From Candidatus Kryptobacter tengchongensis (GTDB taxonomy: Bacteria > Bacteroidota > Ignavibacteria > Kryptoniales > Kryptoniaceae), in contig FAON01000012.1 in assembly GCA_001485605.1 (NCBI GenBank), positions 186,001 through 250,000 on the forward strand: a DNA stretch of 64,000 nt, read 5' to 3'. Made by a program: the position numbers and the translations under genes. Below, in pieces: positions 44,429 to 53,637 of this stretch (position 1 is its first letter; each line of letters starts with the position of its first letter). The notes under the pieces were generated by a model that did not search any database, had not been told where the DNA came from, and worked only from the letters and a program-made list of their open reading frames with translations.

Positions 44429-45970
44429 ATGCTTTCACAAGTTTTGAGCGCCTCAACATATGGGATAGATGCATTTACAGTTAAAGTTGAAACCCATATT
44501 GAACAAGGGTTATTTTCATTTACAATTGTCGGTCTGCCAGATAGCTCTGTAAGGGAGAGCCGTGAAAGAGTTAATGCTGCAATTAAAAACTCTGGATTTA
44601 AATTTCCAAACAAAAAGATAACCGTAAATTTAGCTCCAGCTGATATAAAGAAAGAAGGTTCACAATTTGATCTTCCCATAGCGATTGGGATTTTATCTGC
44701 AACTGGGCAGGTTCAATCCGATATCCTTGAAAAATTTATAATCCTTGGTGAGCTTGCGCTTGATGGAACATTAAGACCCGTGCACGGAGCCCTCCCAATT
44801 GCAATTTCCGCAAAAAATTCCGGATTGAAAGGGGTGATTCTTCCCAAGGAAAATGCTAAAGAAGCGGGGATAGTCTCAGGGATTGATGTCTATCCGATGA
44901 CTTCGCTTGTTGAAGTCGTTAATTTTTTAAATGGGGAATATCAACTTTTAAATCCTTTTAAAGTTGATATAAATGAAATTTTTAGTCAGGAGAGCAAATA
45001 CACAATTGATTTTGCTGATGTTAAAGGGCAGGAAAATGTTAAGCGAGCCCTTGAAATAGCAGCAGCTGGCGGGCATAATGTTATAATGATTGGTCCACCG
45101 GGGAGTGGTAAAACGATGCTTGCAAAACGGCTTCCGACTATCTTGCCCCCAATGACGCTTGAGGAAGCCCTTGAGACGACGAAGATTCACTCGGTTGCTG
45201 GACTTCTTCCACCTGATACAGCTCTTATTGCGACACGTCCGTTTAGAGCCCCGCATCACACAATTTCAGACTCAGCTCTTGTTGGAGGTGGTACAATACC
45301 ACGACCTGGGGAAATTTCACTTGCTCATCATGGAGTTTTATTCCTTGATGAACTTCCAGAATTTAACCGCAATGTGCTTGAGGTTTTAAGACAACCACTT
45401 GAAGATAAAAAGGTGACTATAAGCAGGACGAAAATGACCGTTGAATACCCTGCAAATTTCATGCTTGTTTGTGCTATGAACCCGTGCCCCTGTGGGAATC
45501 TTGGTAACCCACATCAGCAATGCACATGCTCCCCAGCCCAAATTCAAAAGTATATGGGAAAGATATCAGGTCCGCTTCTTGATAGAATTGATATTCATAT
45601 TGAAGTTCCTGCTGTTAAGTATTCTGAGCTTGCAAGCAAAACGACAGGAGAAACATCAGCACAGATAAGAGAAAGAGTTATAATGGCCAGAGAGATACAG
45701 CTTAAAAGATTTAAAGGCAGAAAAAATCTTTTTAAAAATGCAGATATGCAAACCAGGGAAATTCGCGAATTTTGTAGAATTGATTCAAATGGTGAATTAA
45801 TTTTAAAGAATGCGATTACAAAGCTTGGTCTTTCTGCCCGCGCTTACGACAAGATATTAAAAGTTGCAAGAACAATTGCAGACCTTGCGGGAAGCGAAAA
45901 TATAAAACCAGAACATCTAAGCGAAGCAATTCAATACCGTAGCCTTGATAGAAACTTATTTGGTTTATGA
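44429..45970 (+). CDS. comM: YifB/ComM-family Mg-chelatase-like AAA ATPase
   Basis: 513 residues from the ATG at 44429 ([16 protein letters not shown], the usual family start); a TTG at 44420 is less likely. The order is an N-terminal Lon-protease-like domain ([18 protein letters not shown]), Walker [16 protein letters not shown], Walker [12 protein letters not shown], then a C-terminal helical domain with MNPCPCGN cysteines. ComM is a hexameric helicase that promotes branch migration during natural transformation. Its 3' end overlaps the convergent IS630-type gene by six bases. Confidence 0.93.
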   Translation: MLSQVLSASTYGIDAFTVKVETHIEQGLFSFTIVGLPDSSVRESRERVNAAIKNSGFKFPNKKITVNLAPADIKKEGSQFDLPIAIGILSATGQVQSDILEKFIILGELALDGTLRPVHGALPIAISAKNSGLKGVILPKENAKEAGIVSGIDVYPMTSLVEVVNFLNGEYQLLNPFKVDINEIFSQESKYTIDFADVKGQENVKRALEIAAAGGHNVIMIGPPGSGKTMLAKRLPTILPPMTLEEALETTKIHSVAGLLPPDTALIATRPFRAPHHTISDSALVGGGTIPRPGEISLAHHGVLFLDELPEFNRNVLEVLRQPLEDKKVTISRTKMTVEYPANFMLVCAMNPCPCGNLGNPHQQCTCSPAQIQKYMGKISGPLLDRIDIHIEVPAVKYSELASKTTGETSAQIRERVIMAREIQLKRFKGRKNLFKNADMQTREIREFCRIDSNGELILKNAITKLGLSARAYDKILKVARTIADLAGSENIKPEHLSEAIQYRSLDRNLFGL

Positions 45971-46462
45971 CTTAAGATAATCAATCAGCTTTATCTTTTT
46001 AAATTTGTCTCTCATCTTTTTAAGATCAACATTGCCCTCATTTAAAATTTTGCGAACTGAATTGATTGATATCTTAACATTATAAATTTTCTTCATCGCC
46101 CTCGCTATGGTTCGCAGTGTCCAATATCTTTTTGGAATTCCAAATTCAGATGGAGAAAATTGATTTACAAGGTTTACAATTTTTTGCTTATCTTCCTCTG
46201 AAAACTTTTCCTTTTTGCCTCTTTTTTTCGGAATAATTCCGTTTAAACCGTCTTTTTCAAAAAGTTTTAAAATGTGAGAAATTGCCTGCTTTGTGAGACC
46301 AGTTTCATTAGCTATTTCCCTGAGTGATTTTCCTTCTGCCTTGAGGAAAATCACTTTTGATCTGCGATAAAGTTGAGAATTTTTATTTGGTGATTCTTTC
46401 AAAATTTTCAAAAGTTCATCCATTTCATCCTGTTTCAGTTGTAATGTCCGCCTCTTGCCCAT
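45965..46462 (-). CDS. Stand-alone IS630-type helix-turn-helix protein
   Basis: A 165-residue basic protein. Residues about 10-60 form a helix-turn-helix ([17 protein letters not shown]). Residues about 95-150 look like the winged-helix linker ([20 protein letters not shown], then [13 protein letters not shown]) of IS630/Tc1-mariner transposases. The catalytic DDE domain that should follow is missing: the frame ends at TAA after KLIDYLKS, and the neighbouring gene comM begins right there. No terminal inverted repeats or target duplication were found. It may be a transposase remnant or a domesticated DNA-binding protein. Its intact frame over 165 codons leans toward function. Confidence 0.72.
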   Translation of the reverse strand: MGKRRTLQLKQDEMDELLKILKESPNKNSQLYRRSKVIFLKAEGKSLREIANETGLTKQAISHILKLFEKDGLNGIIPKKRGKKEKFSEEDKQKIVNLVNQFSPSEFGIPKRYWTLRTIARAMKKIYNVKISINSVRKILNEGNVDLKKMRDKFKKIKLIDYLKS

Positions 46463-46482
46463 TTTTGGATTTTTGCAAGAAA

Positions 46483-47379
46483 TTAAATTTCTATCTCCAT
46501 TCCCTCTGCTGCAACAAGAAGATTAAATTTGTATTTTTTCTTTTTCACCTCATTTTTACAATGCTCAAAAATTTCATCTATCATATTATCTGTGTGAGTG
46601 TGGTCATGATGAAAGAGAAGAAGTCGCTTCACTTCACCTTCGTGCGCAACCCTAAGTGTAAAGAGGTAATGTGAATGACCCCAGCCAACTTTTTCAACAT
46701 ATTCCTCTGGTGTGTAAGTTGTATCGTGAATTAAAAGATCTGCACCTTTTACGAAGTCAAAAATTCTTTTGTTTGGGTCCCCGGGGATTTTGTCAAACTT
46801 TTCAACAACTTCTTTTTCCCAGTTAAAAAGGTAAGGAGTTATTTCCCTGTCAAACGGCTCATTATCGCTTATATAGACGACGGTTTTATTGTTAAAAGAT
46901 ATCCTATATCCAAGTGTAAAGCCGGGATGATTTACATAAATTGTTTGAACCGTGGCGTCGTAAATTTTAAATTCTTCCTCACCGACTTGCAAAAATTTTA
47001 TTGTTGCTTTCAGCTCGCTCAATCTAACGGGGAAATAAACCCTGTCCATTTGATCTGCGACAATTTGCTCAAGTGTCTTTGATCTTGCCCCAGAGCCAAC
47101 TATCGTGAATTCATTTCCAGATATAAAAAGGGGTTTGAAGAATGGAAAACCTTGAATGTGATCCCAGTGTGGATGAGTTATCATTATATAAGCCTTCGTT
47201 GATTCACCTTTGTGAATTAGATAGTTGCCGAGATTTTTTATTCCTGTTCCAGAATCAAGGATTATCAGATTATTATCGTCAAGTTTGAGTTCAACGCAGG
47301 GAGTGTTCCCCCCGTAGCGAACTGTATCCTTTCCTGGTGTAGGGATTGAGCCCCTACAACCCCAAATTTTTAACTTCAT
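46483..47379 (-). CDS. Metallo-beta-lactamase fold hydrolase
   Basis: A 298-residue protein with the zinc motif THPHWDHIQGFPFF (HxHxDH) near residue 74, the later Asp in YISDNEPFD and His residues in LIHDTTYTPEEY and FHHDHTHTDN. The N-terminus (WGCRGSIPTPG, YGGNTPCVEL) places it with the RNase Z/phosphodiesterase-like branch, seen in FCB bacteria and in proteins next to signalling domains. Substrate is unknown. It starts 26 bases inside the end of the gamma carbonic anhydrase gene, so the two are co-translated. Confidence 0.85.
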   Translation of the reverse strand: MKLKIWGCRGSIPTPGKDTVRYGGNTPCVELKLDDNNLIILDSGTGIKNLGNYLIHKGESTKAYIMITHPHWDHIQGFPFFKPLFISGNEFTIVGSGARSKTLEQIVADQMDRVYFPVRLSELKATIKFLQVGEEEFKIYDATVQTIYVNHPGFTLGYRISFNNKTVVYISDNEPFDREITPYLFNWEKEVVEKFDKIPGDPNKRIFDFVKGADLLIHDTTYTPEEYVEKVGWGHSHYLFTLRVAHEGEVKRLLLFHHDHTHTDNMIDEIFEHCKNEVKKKKYKFNLLVAAEGMEIEI

Positions 47380-47905
47380 AATTTTTTACCCCCTTTAAAT
47401 TCTTATATTCATTTGAAAGTTCAACATAATGCAAAGCTGATTCTTCTATTGCCTTTCTTTCCTCTTCTGTTAATTCTCTTATAACTTTGGCAGGGACTCC
47501 AGCGACAAGCGTTCCCTCTGGCACAACAAATCCCTGCTTTACAAGTGAACCAGCTGCAACGAGAGAATAAGATTTAACTTCTGCACCATCAAGGACGACA
47601 GCACCCATCCCAATCAAACATTTATCCCGAACGATTGCCCCATGCAGAATCGCGCCATGCCCAACTGTTACATCATTACCAATGATTAAAGGATATTTTT
47701 CGGTCGTTACATGAAGAATGCAACCATCTTGGATGTTTGTCCTTTCCCCGATTCTTATATAATTTACATCACCACGAATTACAGCATTGAACCATATATT
47801 TGCATCTTTACCAATTACAACATCGCCGATTATCACAGCTCCATCGGCTATAAAAACGGATTCGTCAATTTCTGGGAATTTACCTCTATAAGGTAATATT
47901 TTCAT
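47354..47905 (-). CDS. Gamma-carbonic-anhydrase-family hexapeptide protein
   Basis: A 183-residue left-handed beta-helix protein with repeated hexapeptide turns (VFIADGAVIIGDVVIGKDAN) and three metal-binding histidines in the expected places (GCILHVTTE, VTVGHGAILHGAI). It resembles the YrdA/PaaY and archaeal Cam group, trimers that may hydrate CO2 or have related acyl-transfer roles; many lack proven activity. It is transcribed before the metallo-beta-lactamase gene. Confidence 0.88.
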   Translation of the reverse strand: MKILPYRGKFPEIDESVFIADGAVIIGDVVIGKDANIWFNAVIRGDVNYIRIGERTNIQDGCILHVTTEKYPLIIGNDVTVGHGAILHGAIVRDKCLIGMGAVVLDGAEVKSYSLVAAGSLVKQGFVVPEGTLVAGVPAKVIRELTEEERKAIEESALHYVELSNEYKNLKGVKNYEVKNLGL

Positions 47906-47924
47906 CGGACCGCTGCTTTTTGTT

Positions 47925-48728
47925 TTAATTTTTTTGAATATGTTCCCAAGAATTGTTCCAGCTTTTTAACTCAACAACGACGCTACCTACAAGAACTTTT
48001 AATTTGCCTTTCAATGGGATTGCTTTTTCATCTGCGCTTATCCAGCCAGTAAAATCTCCAGTTAAACCAAAAAAACCAATATAATTTGCCTTACCATCTA
48101 TTTCATAAGAATCAACGGGTTTGCTTATAGCGTCTATCTTTATCTTTGTCTTCTTTCTACCAAAATTTATAACTGTAATTCCCTTCGTTCCCTCAATAAA
48201 AGTTGGTACAGCTATTGTCTTTGTTTGATTGAAATTTGACCTCGCATAATAAAAAAGAGATGGTCCATCACAATACATCGTTGAAATTTTGACCGTATCT
48301 ATCTTACGCCCTTTCGTATTGTATTCAAAATTATAATAGTTTTTCTCAACAACATATGCAGACGGATTTTCAATGAGCTGGTATTTGACGCTTTGATAAT
48401 ACTTTCGCTCGCGCTGTTCGCTGTGATATCTTCTTGCGATAAATTTTGAATCAAAAACAGCTTCAAAATCAGCATGGATGTCAACAAACGGAACCGAATA
48501 AGAATCAATCCTTACCCTGACCTTGTAAAAATCAGTCCCATTTTCACTGAACTTATCAACAACTTTAAACTTTATCTGACCAAGTTTGAAAAAAAGATAC
48601 TTGACTTCATAAACAAGTTCCTCACCAACCTGAATGAACGATGTGTTGAAGACTTTATCAAATTTTTCAAATTCCTGTTGATGAAAATCTGTTGATATTG
48701 CGAAAACTAAAGCAATTATAAAGTTCAT
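47925..48728 (-). CDS. DUF3108-type secreted protein
   Basis: A 267-residue protein with a short N-terminal hydrophobic signal (MNFIIALVFAIS) and a beta-rich mature part. The pattern QVGEELVYEVKYLFFKLGQIKFKV at the start and the later LTGDFTGWISADEKAIPLKG fit the DUF3108 family, which is common in FCB and proteobacterial genomes, is periplasmic and has no proven function. It begins seven bases after the coiled-coil membrane protein gene. Confidence 0.75.
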   Translation of the reverse strand: MNFIIALVFAISTDFHQQEFEKFDKVFNTSFIQVGEELVYEVKYLFFKLGQIKFKVVDKFSENGTDFYKVRVRIDSYSVPFVDIHADFEAVFDSKFIARRYHSEQRERKYYQSVKYQLIENPSAYVVEKNYYNFEYNTKGRKIDTVKISTMYCDGPSLFYYARSNFNQTKTIAVPTFIEGTKGITVINFGRKKTKIKIDAISKPVDSYEIDGKANYIGFFGLTGDFTGWISADEKAIPLKGKLKVLVGSVVVELKSWNNSWEHIQKN

Positions 48729-48734
48729 AAAAAA

Positions 48735-49547
48735 TTACTCTTCAGAACCAGTCGCCTTTCTTGGTGTTCTTTTTCTTGCTGGGAGTTTCTCTTCAAGCTT
48801 TGACTCAAGCTGTTGTTGTGCTGAAATTATCCTCTCTTCAAGTATCCTTTGATAGGCGACGATCTCACTTGTTTGCTGTTTTAAAACATCAACTATTGTT
48901 TTCAAATCATTCGTTGTAACCTCAATTTTCCCAGCTGTATTTTCAAAACCCTCAATTATATTTTTCTCCGCCGATTTCGTCAATCTTGAAAGATTTACTA
49001 TCCCAAACACAACACCAGCTGAAATAAGTATAAGGATGATAAATCCAGCGATAAGTGTTGCTCTGTTTGAGCTAAGCTTTGAAATTATCTCGTCAATCTT
49101 TGATGTATTTTCATCAATTTTAGTTGAAACCTCTTTCACCCCAGCCCCAACTTCACCAATTGAGTTTTTCACATCTTTAATTCCATTTTCAACGCCCGAA
49201 ACTTTTTCTTCAACCTTTGAAATACGGTTTCTCAAATCACGGTTCTGTGCCTCAATTTGACCTATCCTCTTTATTATTTGTTCATTTCCAGCAGAAATTG
49301 AAGATAACCTTGAATCAACTTTTTCAATCTTTGAAGAAAGCTCGTCCCTTACTTGATTAACGCTTTGATTTAGCTTTTGATCAAATTCTCCACGGAGTGC
49401 ATCTACTTTTTCTTTAAGTGAATTATCCATTGCTTCAAGTTTTTTCATTACATCGTCAACTGAATATTTCGTAATTTGCTGTTGAACTTGGGAGAAAAGG
49501 CTTAGAGAAAAAATAAAAATCAAAAGTAGCGTCAATTTAAGTTTCAT
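48735..49547 (-). CDS. Coiled-coil membrane protein of unknown function
   Basis: A 270-residue protein with a signal peptide (LTLLLIFIFSLSLFSQ), a long coiled coil (about 30-160: KLEAMDNSLKEKVDALRGEF and similar), one transmembrane helix (about 165-188: LIAGFIILILISAGVVFGI) and a second coiled coil toward a basic C-terminus (RKRTPRKATG). That puts a long rod outside and a shorter rod in the cytoplasm. I recognise no enzymatic domain. It lies between the DUF3108 gene and the processing protease in the same orientation. Confidence 0.65.
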   Translation of the reverse strand: MKLKLTLLLIFIFSLSLFSQVQQQITKYSVDDVMKKLEAMDNSLKEKVDALRGEFDQKLNQSVNQVRDELSSKIEKVDSRLSSISAGNEQIIKRIGQIEAQNRDLRNRISKVEEKVSGVENGIKDVKNSIGEVGAGVKEVSTKIDENTSKIDEIISKLSSNRATLIAGFIILILISAGVVFGIVNLSRLTKSAEKNIIEGFENTAGKIEVTTNDLKTIVDVLKQQTSEIVAYQRILEERIISAQQQLESKLEEKLPARKRTPRKATGSEE

Positions 49548-49576
49548 TTTTTCACCGGTAATTTATTTTTAAATTT

Positions 49577-49604
49577 AAAGCCCCCGCAGAGAAATGGGGG
49601 CTTT
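49577..49604 (-). terminator. Hairpin terminator after the processing protease
   Basis: A nine-base-pair stem, AAAGCCCCC (49577-49585) with GGGGGCTTT (49596-49604), around a ten-base loop, just beyond the protease stop at 49611. On the minus strand the tail is A/T-mixed, not a clean T-run, so termination strength is uncertain. It separates this gene from the coiled-coil gene. Confidence 0.65.
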
Positions 49605-49610
49605 GTTCAC

Positions 49611-51188
49611 TTATTTACCACTTGCCAGAAGCTTCTCAGCCTGTGGCATAAGTTCAAGCGCTTTTTGGAATTGTTCATCAACTTCAAGCATTATCGGATA
49701 CCATCCCTCATTTCGCCAGATAAACCTTGCGATATGTGCCTTTAAAATCGCTTTTATATATGGAAGATCCTGACTGTATTGTCCTTCGTCCCATTTTATT
49801 CCCTTTGATATGACGAAATCTTTAAATTCATTAAGCATCTCCTCCGTTATCATGAAATTCTTTTTGAAATTCTCAAAGTTGTTCCCATATTTGCTTCTTA
49901 TCTCATTCCCTTTCACATCCATAAAGTTTGAAATGAAAATATAAAACAGATTTTGTCTTCTTATGTTAACTGAAAGTTCCGTCAAGTTTTGTGTTTTCAC
50001 AACAAAATCAGGAGCAATTCCGCCCCCGCCGTAGACAGGACGGGATAAAATTTTGGTGTTATAAACAGTTTTTGCCGAATCTTTACCACCACCCAAATGT
50101 TCAGCTATTGATACATATTTCTTCCCTTCATAAGGCTTTTGGATTAATCTCCCGCTTGGCGTGTAATATCTTGCTGTTGTCAATCTAATTGCAGATCCAT
50201 CATTTAATGGGAATTGTCTTTGCACAAGTCCTTTCCCAAATGTTGTATCGCCCACCACTAAACCTCTATCCCAATCTTGTATCGCACCCGCAACTATTTC
50301 GCTTCCAGAAGCTGAACCTTGATTAACAAGCAGGATAACCGGGATGTTTTCAAGTGTTCCTTCAGAGGTAGCATAAAATTCTTCATTATATTCAGGAAGA
50401 CGACCTTTGGTATAAACTATCAATCTTCCCTTTGGAAGGAACTCGTCAGCAATCTTCACTGCCTCTGAAAGAAGTCCACCAGGGTTGTTCCTTAAATCAA
50501 GAATGAGTTTTTTCATTCCCTGTTCTTTTAACTTCCGAACCGCTTCTTTAAACTCCCGATCCGTTGTCTCAGAAAATCTATTTATGCTTATATAGCCGAT
50601 GTCTTTTGAAACCATAACAGCAACATCAACGCTATAAATTGAGATTTTATCTCTTGTTATCACAAAGTCAAGCAGTTCTTTAACCCCAGGTCTTAAAATT
50701 GTCACTTTTACCTTTGTTCCCTTTGGACCGCGAAGTTTCTTTATCACATCCTCATTTTTTAATCCTATAGCTGGTTGATCATCTATTTTAATTATTTTGT
50801 CCCCAGCCATTATCCCAAGTTGTTCACTTGGACCACCTGCTATCGGCGAGACAACATTTATCGTATCGTTTATTATTGTGAATTCAATCCCGATGCCCTC
50901 AAAGCTTCCTCTTATATCTTCATTTACTCTTTCCATTGCTTTCGCAGGAATATATACAGAATGTGGATCAAGAACACCAAGCATTCCTTCTATTGCAGCC
51001 TCAACAAGAGTTTGAGTATCAATTTTATCAACATAATTTTTCCGTGCGAGATTTAAAACATCGTTTAGTTTCATTATTTGTATATAAACATCATCACCGG
51101 AAAACAAACTATTTAAATTTGCTCCAATTACTATCCCAACTAAAAGGACAATTATTATCGTCAATGGTGAAAACCTTTGCCTGAGCAT
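49611..51188 (-). CDS. C-terminal processing peptidase (S41)
   Basis: A 525-residue protein with an N-terminal membrane anchor (LTIIIVLLVGIVIGANL), a PDZ domain (about 90-180, GIGIEFTIINDTINVVSPI) and the S41 catalytic core. The nucleophile Ser lies in NQGSASGSEIVAGA and the general-base Lys in DTTFGKGLVQRQFP, with LDLRNNPGGLL before them. A C-terminal extension of about 120 residues follows. It trims or degrades periplasmic proteins by their C-termini. It has a ribosome binding site (TAGGAGGT) upstream. It follows the Wzi-like gene. Confidence 0.93.
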   Translation of the reverse strand: MLRQRFSPLTIIIVLLVGIVIGANLNSLFSGDDVYIQIMKLNDVLNLARKNYVDKIDTQTLVEAAIEGMLGVLDPHSVYIPAKAMERVNEDIRGSFEGIGIEFTIINDTINVVSPIAGGPSEQLGIMAGDKIIKIDDQPAIGLKNEDVIKKLRGPKGTKVKVTILRPGVKELLDFVITRDKISIYSVDVAVMVSKDIGYISINRFSETTDREFKEAVRKLKEQGMKKLILDLRNNPGGLLSEAVKIADEFLPKGRLIVYTKGRLPEYNEEFYATSEGTLENIPVILLVNQGSASGSEIVAGAIQDWDRGLVVGDTTFGKGLVQRQFPLNDGSAIRLTTARYYTPSGRLIQKPYEGKKYVSIAEHLGGGKDSAKTVYNTKILSRPVYGGGGIAPDFVVKTQNLTELSVNIRRQNLFYIFISNFMDVKGNEIRSKYGNNFENFKKNFMITEEMLNEFKDFVISKGIKWDEGQYSQDLPYIKAILKAHIARFIWRNEGWYPIMLEVDEQFQKALELMPQAEKLLASGK

Positions 51189-51200
51189 AATTTTTACCTC

Positions 51201-52805
51201 CTAATAATCTACTTTTATTTTGACATAAGTTAAAAAATTTTTTTCATATTTTCCAGCACCAAAGCCAAGCAAGATATCTTTCTTTATTTCCCATAGCAAA
51301 TCAAAACCAAGTTTAAGTTTATTCTCAATGATCCCGTCAAGAAATTTAACTTTTTCGGCATCCCATTGGCGATGCCCAAGATTGAAATCGCCACCAACAT
51401 TTATCGTATCAGATTCAATTATCGGGTTTCTCCCGTGCCTTGTTCTTTCTACAAAAATTGTCAAAGTTGCTCTTTTTGATAGAAGATAAATAATTTTGAT
51501 GAAAAAATCATCTGAATTTGGACCTATCTCATGACCTAAAAGAAAACCGTTATGCGTGTAATTATTTTCGTTGAATCTGTGAGAGTAAACATAGGGTTCA
51601 ATTCGTGTATATTCAAGTATAAGATCAGCGTTTTTAATAAAATTTGCGAAATAAAGCCCGAACTGATAACCGAGTTCGTTCCCATACCACCCGGTGCCAA
51701 GTGTTGGGAAATTTATATCATCAATTAAAACTGTCCCGTAGATTTGAAGGTTCTTAAAAATGTTTGATTTAAAATCAAAGCCAAGCAATGCATTGTCTCT
51801 GTCTTGGAGTGAATGTTCCGCAGATTTATAAAAGTTAATAGGATTAAGATAAGCAAGCTCGGGAAAGCGTTTGGTGTAAATCACGCCCTCCCAAACCCCG
51901 AAATTAAACTTGTCCCAAAAGTTAAAATTTAATCTGTGTGTTGCCAAGTATTTTGAATTTATCAATGTCATATTGCCCGCAATCGTATCTGGAATTATAA
52001 ACTTTGTCCCAAGAAGCCATGAATGAACGAAATCATAAGATATACCCTTATATTTAAAGCGAATTTTAAAAAAGTCAAAGGAAGGAGATGTTTGAGAAAT
52101 GAAAAGTTTTCCAGAGAAACCATAACCTTGGGTTATAAACTCACGCCCCAGTTGAAAACTTAGATATTTGCTCTGATATTTTATGTAGGCATCTGTGAAG
52201 TCAAAATTAACAGAACCTTCTTCATTGAATTTGTAATTTTGCCTTAATCTAATCTCTTCAAGTGCAAGTCCTTTATCCCCGAACGATTGACCGTCCGTTG
52301 ATTGAAGATAAAAGCCCAACTTCCCATCGTATGTTCCTCTTAACCTTCCACCTATCTCAGCCAAAACAACATTTGAACTCCTTGAAAATTTTGTGTCAAG
52401 ATTAAAAAGTAAGTCAGCAAAAAAATTAACATTTGAGTCTCTATAAGTGTAAAGATATTTCGCTTTATCGGATAAAAGTCCGTCATTGAACTTAATCCCA
52501 TCGTTGATAATAGATGTTTCAAAAAAATTTTCTTTTTTTAATTCGTTTTCAAACTCAATCATTAAAAGTTCAAGGTACCCTTGCTCATTTTTGCTTAATT
52601 TATCGCGCTGTGCGTAAATCTCGTTTAGAAAATTTGCTACCTCACCTCTTGAAATCGGCAGTGAAGCATCATCAAAGTTTTTAATTATACCCCTTACTTC
52701 CATCCTCTTCAAAAATTGATATACCCTGTGTGAAATTGGGACATTTTCAACTTGCGAAAGGATTTCAGATGAAAAAATCAAAAAAATTAAAATAACCTTT
52801 TTCAT
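51201..52805 (-). CDS. Wzi-like capsule assembly outer-membrane protein
   Basis: A 534-residue protein with a signal peptide (MKKVILIFLIFSSEILSQ), an N-terminal helical plug region with ISHRVYQFLKRMEVRGII and ISRGEVANFL, then a long strand-rich barrel with aromatic girdles (QLGREFITQGYGFSGKLF, GYQFGLYFANF). This fits the Wzi outer-membrane family, which in Klebsiella anchors capsule polysaccharide at the cell surface. It overlaps the upstream glycosyltransferase gene by four bases, which supports a role in surface polysaccharide. Evidence is from fold pattern and context. Confidence 0.75.
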   Translation of the reverse strand: MKKVILIFLIFSSEILSQVENVPISHRVYQFLKRMEVRGIIKNFDDASLPISRGEVANFLNEIYAQRDKLSKNEQGYLELLMIEFENELKKENFFETSIINDGIKFNDGLLSDKAKYLYTYRDSNVNFFADLLFNLDTKFSRSSNVVLAEIGGRLRGTYDGKLGFYLQSTDGQSFGDKGLALEEIRLRQNYKFNEEGSVNFDFTDAYIKYQSKYLSFQLGREFITQGYGFSGKLFISQTSPSFDFFKIRFKYKGISYDFVHSWLLGTKFIIPDTIAGNMTLINSKYLATHRLNFNFWDKFNFGVWEGVIYTKRFPELAYLNPINFYKSAEHSLQDRDNALLGFDFKSNIFKNLQIYGTVLIDDINFPTLGTGWYGNELGYQFGLYFANFIKNADLILEYTRIEPYVYSHRFNENNYTHNGFLLGHEIGPNSDDFFIKIIYLLSKRATLTIFVERTRHGRNPIIESDTINVGGDFNLGHRQWDAEKVKFLDGIIENKLKLGFDLLWEIKKDILLGFGAGKYEKNFLTYVKIKVDY

Positions 52806-53530
52806 CGCACCATATCCCAGACCTTTGAGATTGATCTTTTAAAAAAGATAATTGAAATGGAATTAAAAAACCACAATGCAAGTGTTCGGATATAGCCGTA
52901 TTTCCTATACCTTCTTGGTGATTCATAAACTTTCACTCCATAAACATTTATAATTTTACCAAGCCGGCGGAGTCGCATATAGAGGTCAAAATCTTCACCC
53001 GCAACAAGTTTATCGTTGTAGCCGTTTACTTCAAAAAAACTTTCCCTTTTGATCACATGGCATTCACCCCTTCCCATCCCAAGCCCCACTACATTCAGCA
53101 TCGCAAAAAATTTGTTAAGAAACCAGTGAAAGATTTTATCTTTTAAAAGCTCTTCTTCTGGATAAACCTCAACTTCAAAAGATAAAGCCACAACTTGTGG
53201 GATTTTCATAAGGTTATCACAAAGTTTGAAGAATATATCAATATCGTCAATTCTTACATCCGCGTTCAAAAATATAAGTATTTCCCCATTTGAGTTTAAA
53301 GCCCCGAGATTTCTACCTTCTGCGATTGTTTGTTTATTTTTCTTTTCGTTCAGAATAATTTTATCGGCAAATTTTCTCGCTATTTCGATCGTCCCGTCTG
53401 TGCTTCCACCATCGCTTATTATTATTTCAATATCATATTTTTGTTTAATTTCACCAGTGAAGTTTTTTTCGGCCCAGCGAAGTGTTTTTTCCTCATTAAG
53501 TGTTGGAATTATCAGAGAAAATCTTTTCAT
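52802..53530 (-). CDS. Family 2 glycosyltransferase
   Basis: A 242-residue protein with the GT2 nucleotide-sugar fold: FSLIIPTLNEEKTL, IIISDGGSTDGT and the acidic LIFLNADVRIDD, then RGECHVIKRESFFEVNGYND with GEDFDLYMRLRR. A C-terminal hydrophobic segment (TLALWFFNSISIIFF) tethers it to the membrane. Acceptor unknown. It is the first gene of the minus-strand run with the Wzi-like protein. Confidence 0.9.
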   Translation of the reverse strand: MKRFSLIIPTLNEEKTLRWAEKNFTGEIKQKYDIEIIISDGGSTDGTIEIARKFADKIILNEKKNKQTIAEGRNLGALNSNGEILIFLNADVRIDDIDIFFKLCDNLMKIPQVVALSFEVEVYPEEELLKDKIFHWFLNKFFAMLNVVGLGMGRGECHVIKRESFFEVNGYNDKLVAGEDFDLYMRLRRLGKIINVYGVKVYESPRRYRKYGYIRTLALWFFNSISIIFFKRSISKVWDMVR

Positions 53531-53573
53531 TTCAAAAGGTTAACTTATTGATTTGATAAATGAAACCCCAATT

Positions 53574-53601
53574 AAAAAATTTGGGGCGTTATGCACGCCC
53601 C
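53574..53601 (-). terminator. Intrinsic terminator after gcvPA
   Basis: On the minus strand, GGGGCGT and ACGCCCC (+53595-53601 and +53583-53589) form a perfect seven-base-pair stem with a five-base loop, followed by AAATTTTTT. It lies 37 bases beyond the gcvPA stop and ends the efp-to-gcvPA run before the GT2 gene. Confidence 0.88.
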
Positions 53602-53637
53602 ATAGAACAAATTTTCAATTTTTCGGAATAAATTTTT

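Noticed and set aside
45965-46500. Complete IS630 insertion sequence
   Set aside because: No DDE domain, no inverted terminal repeats and no target-site duplication were found.
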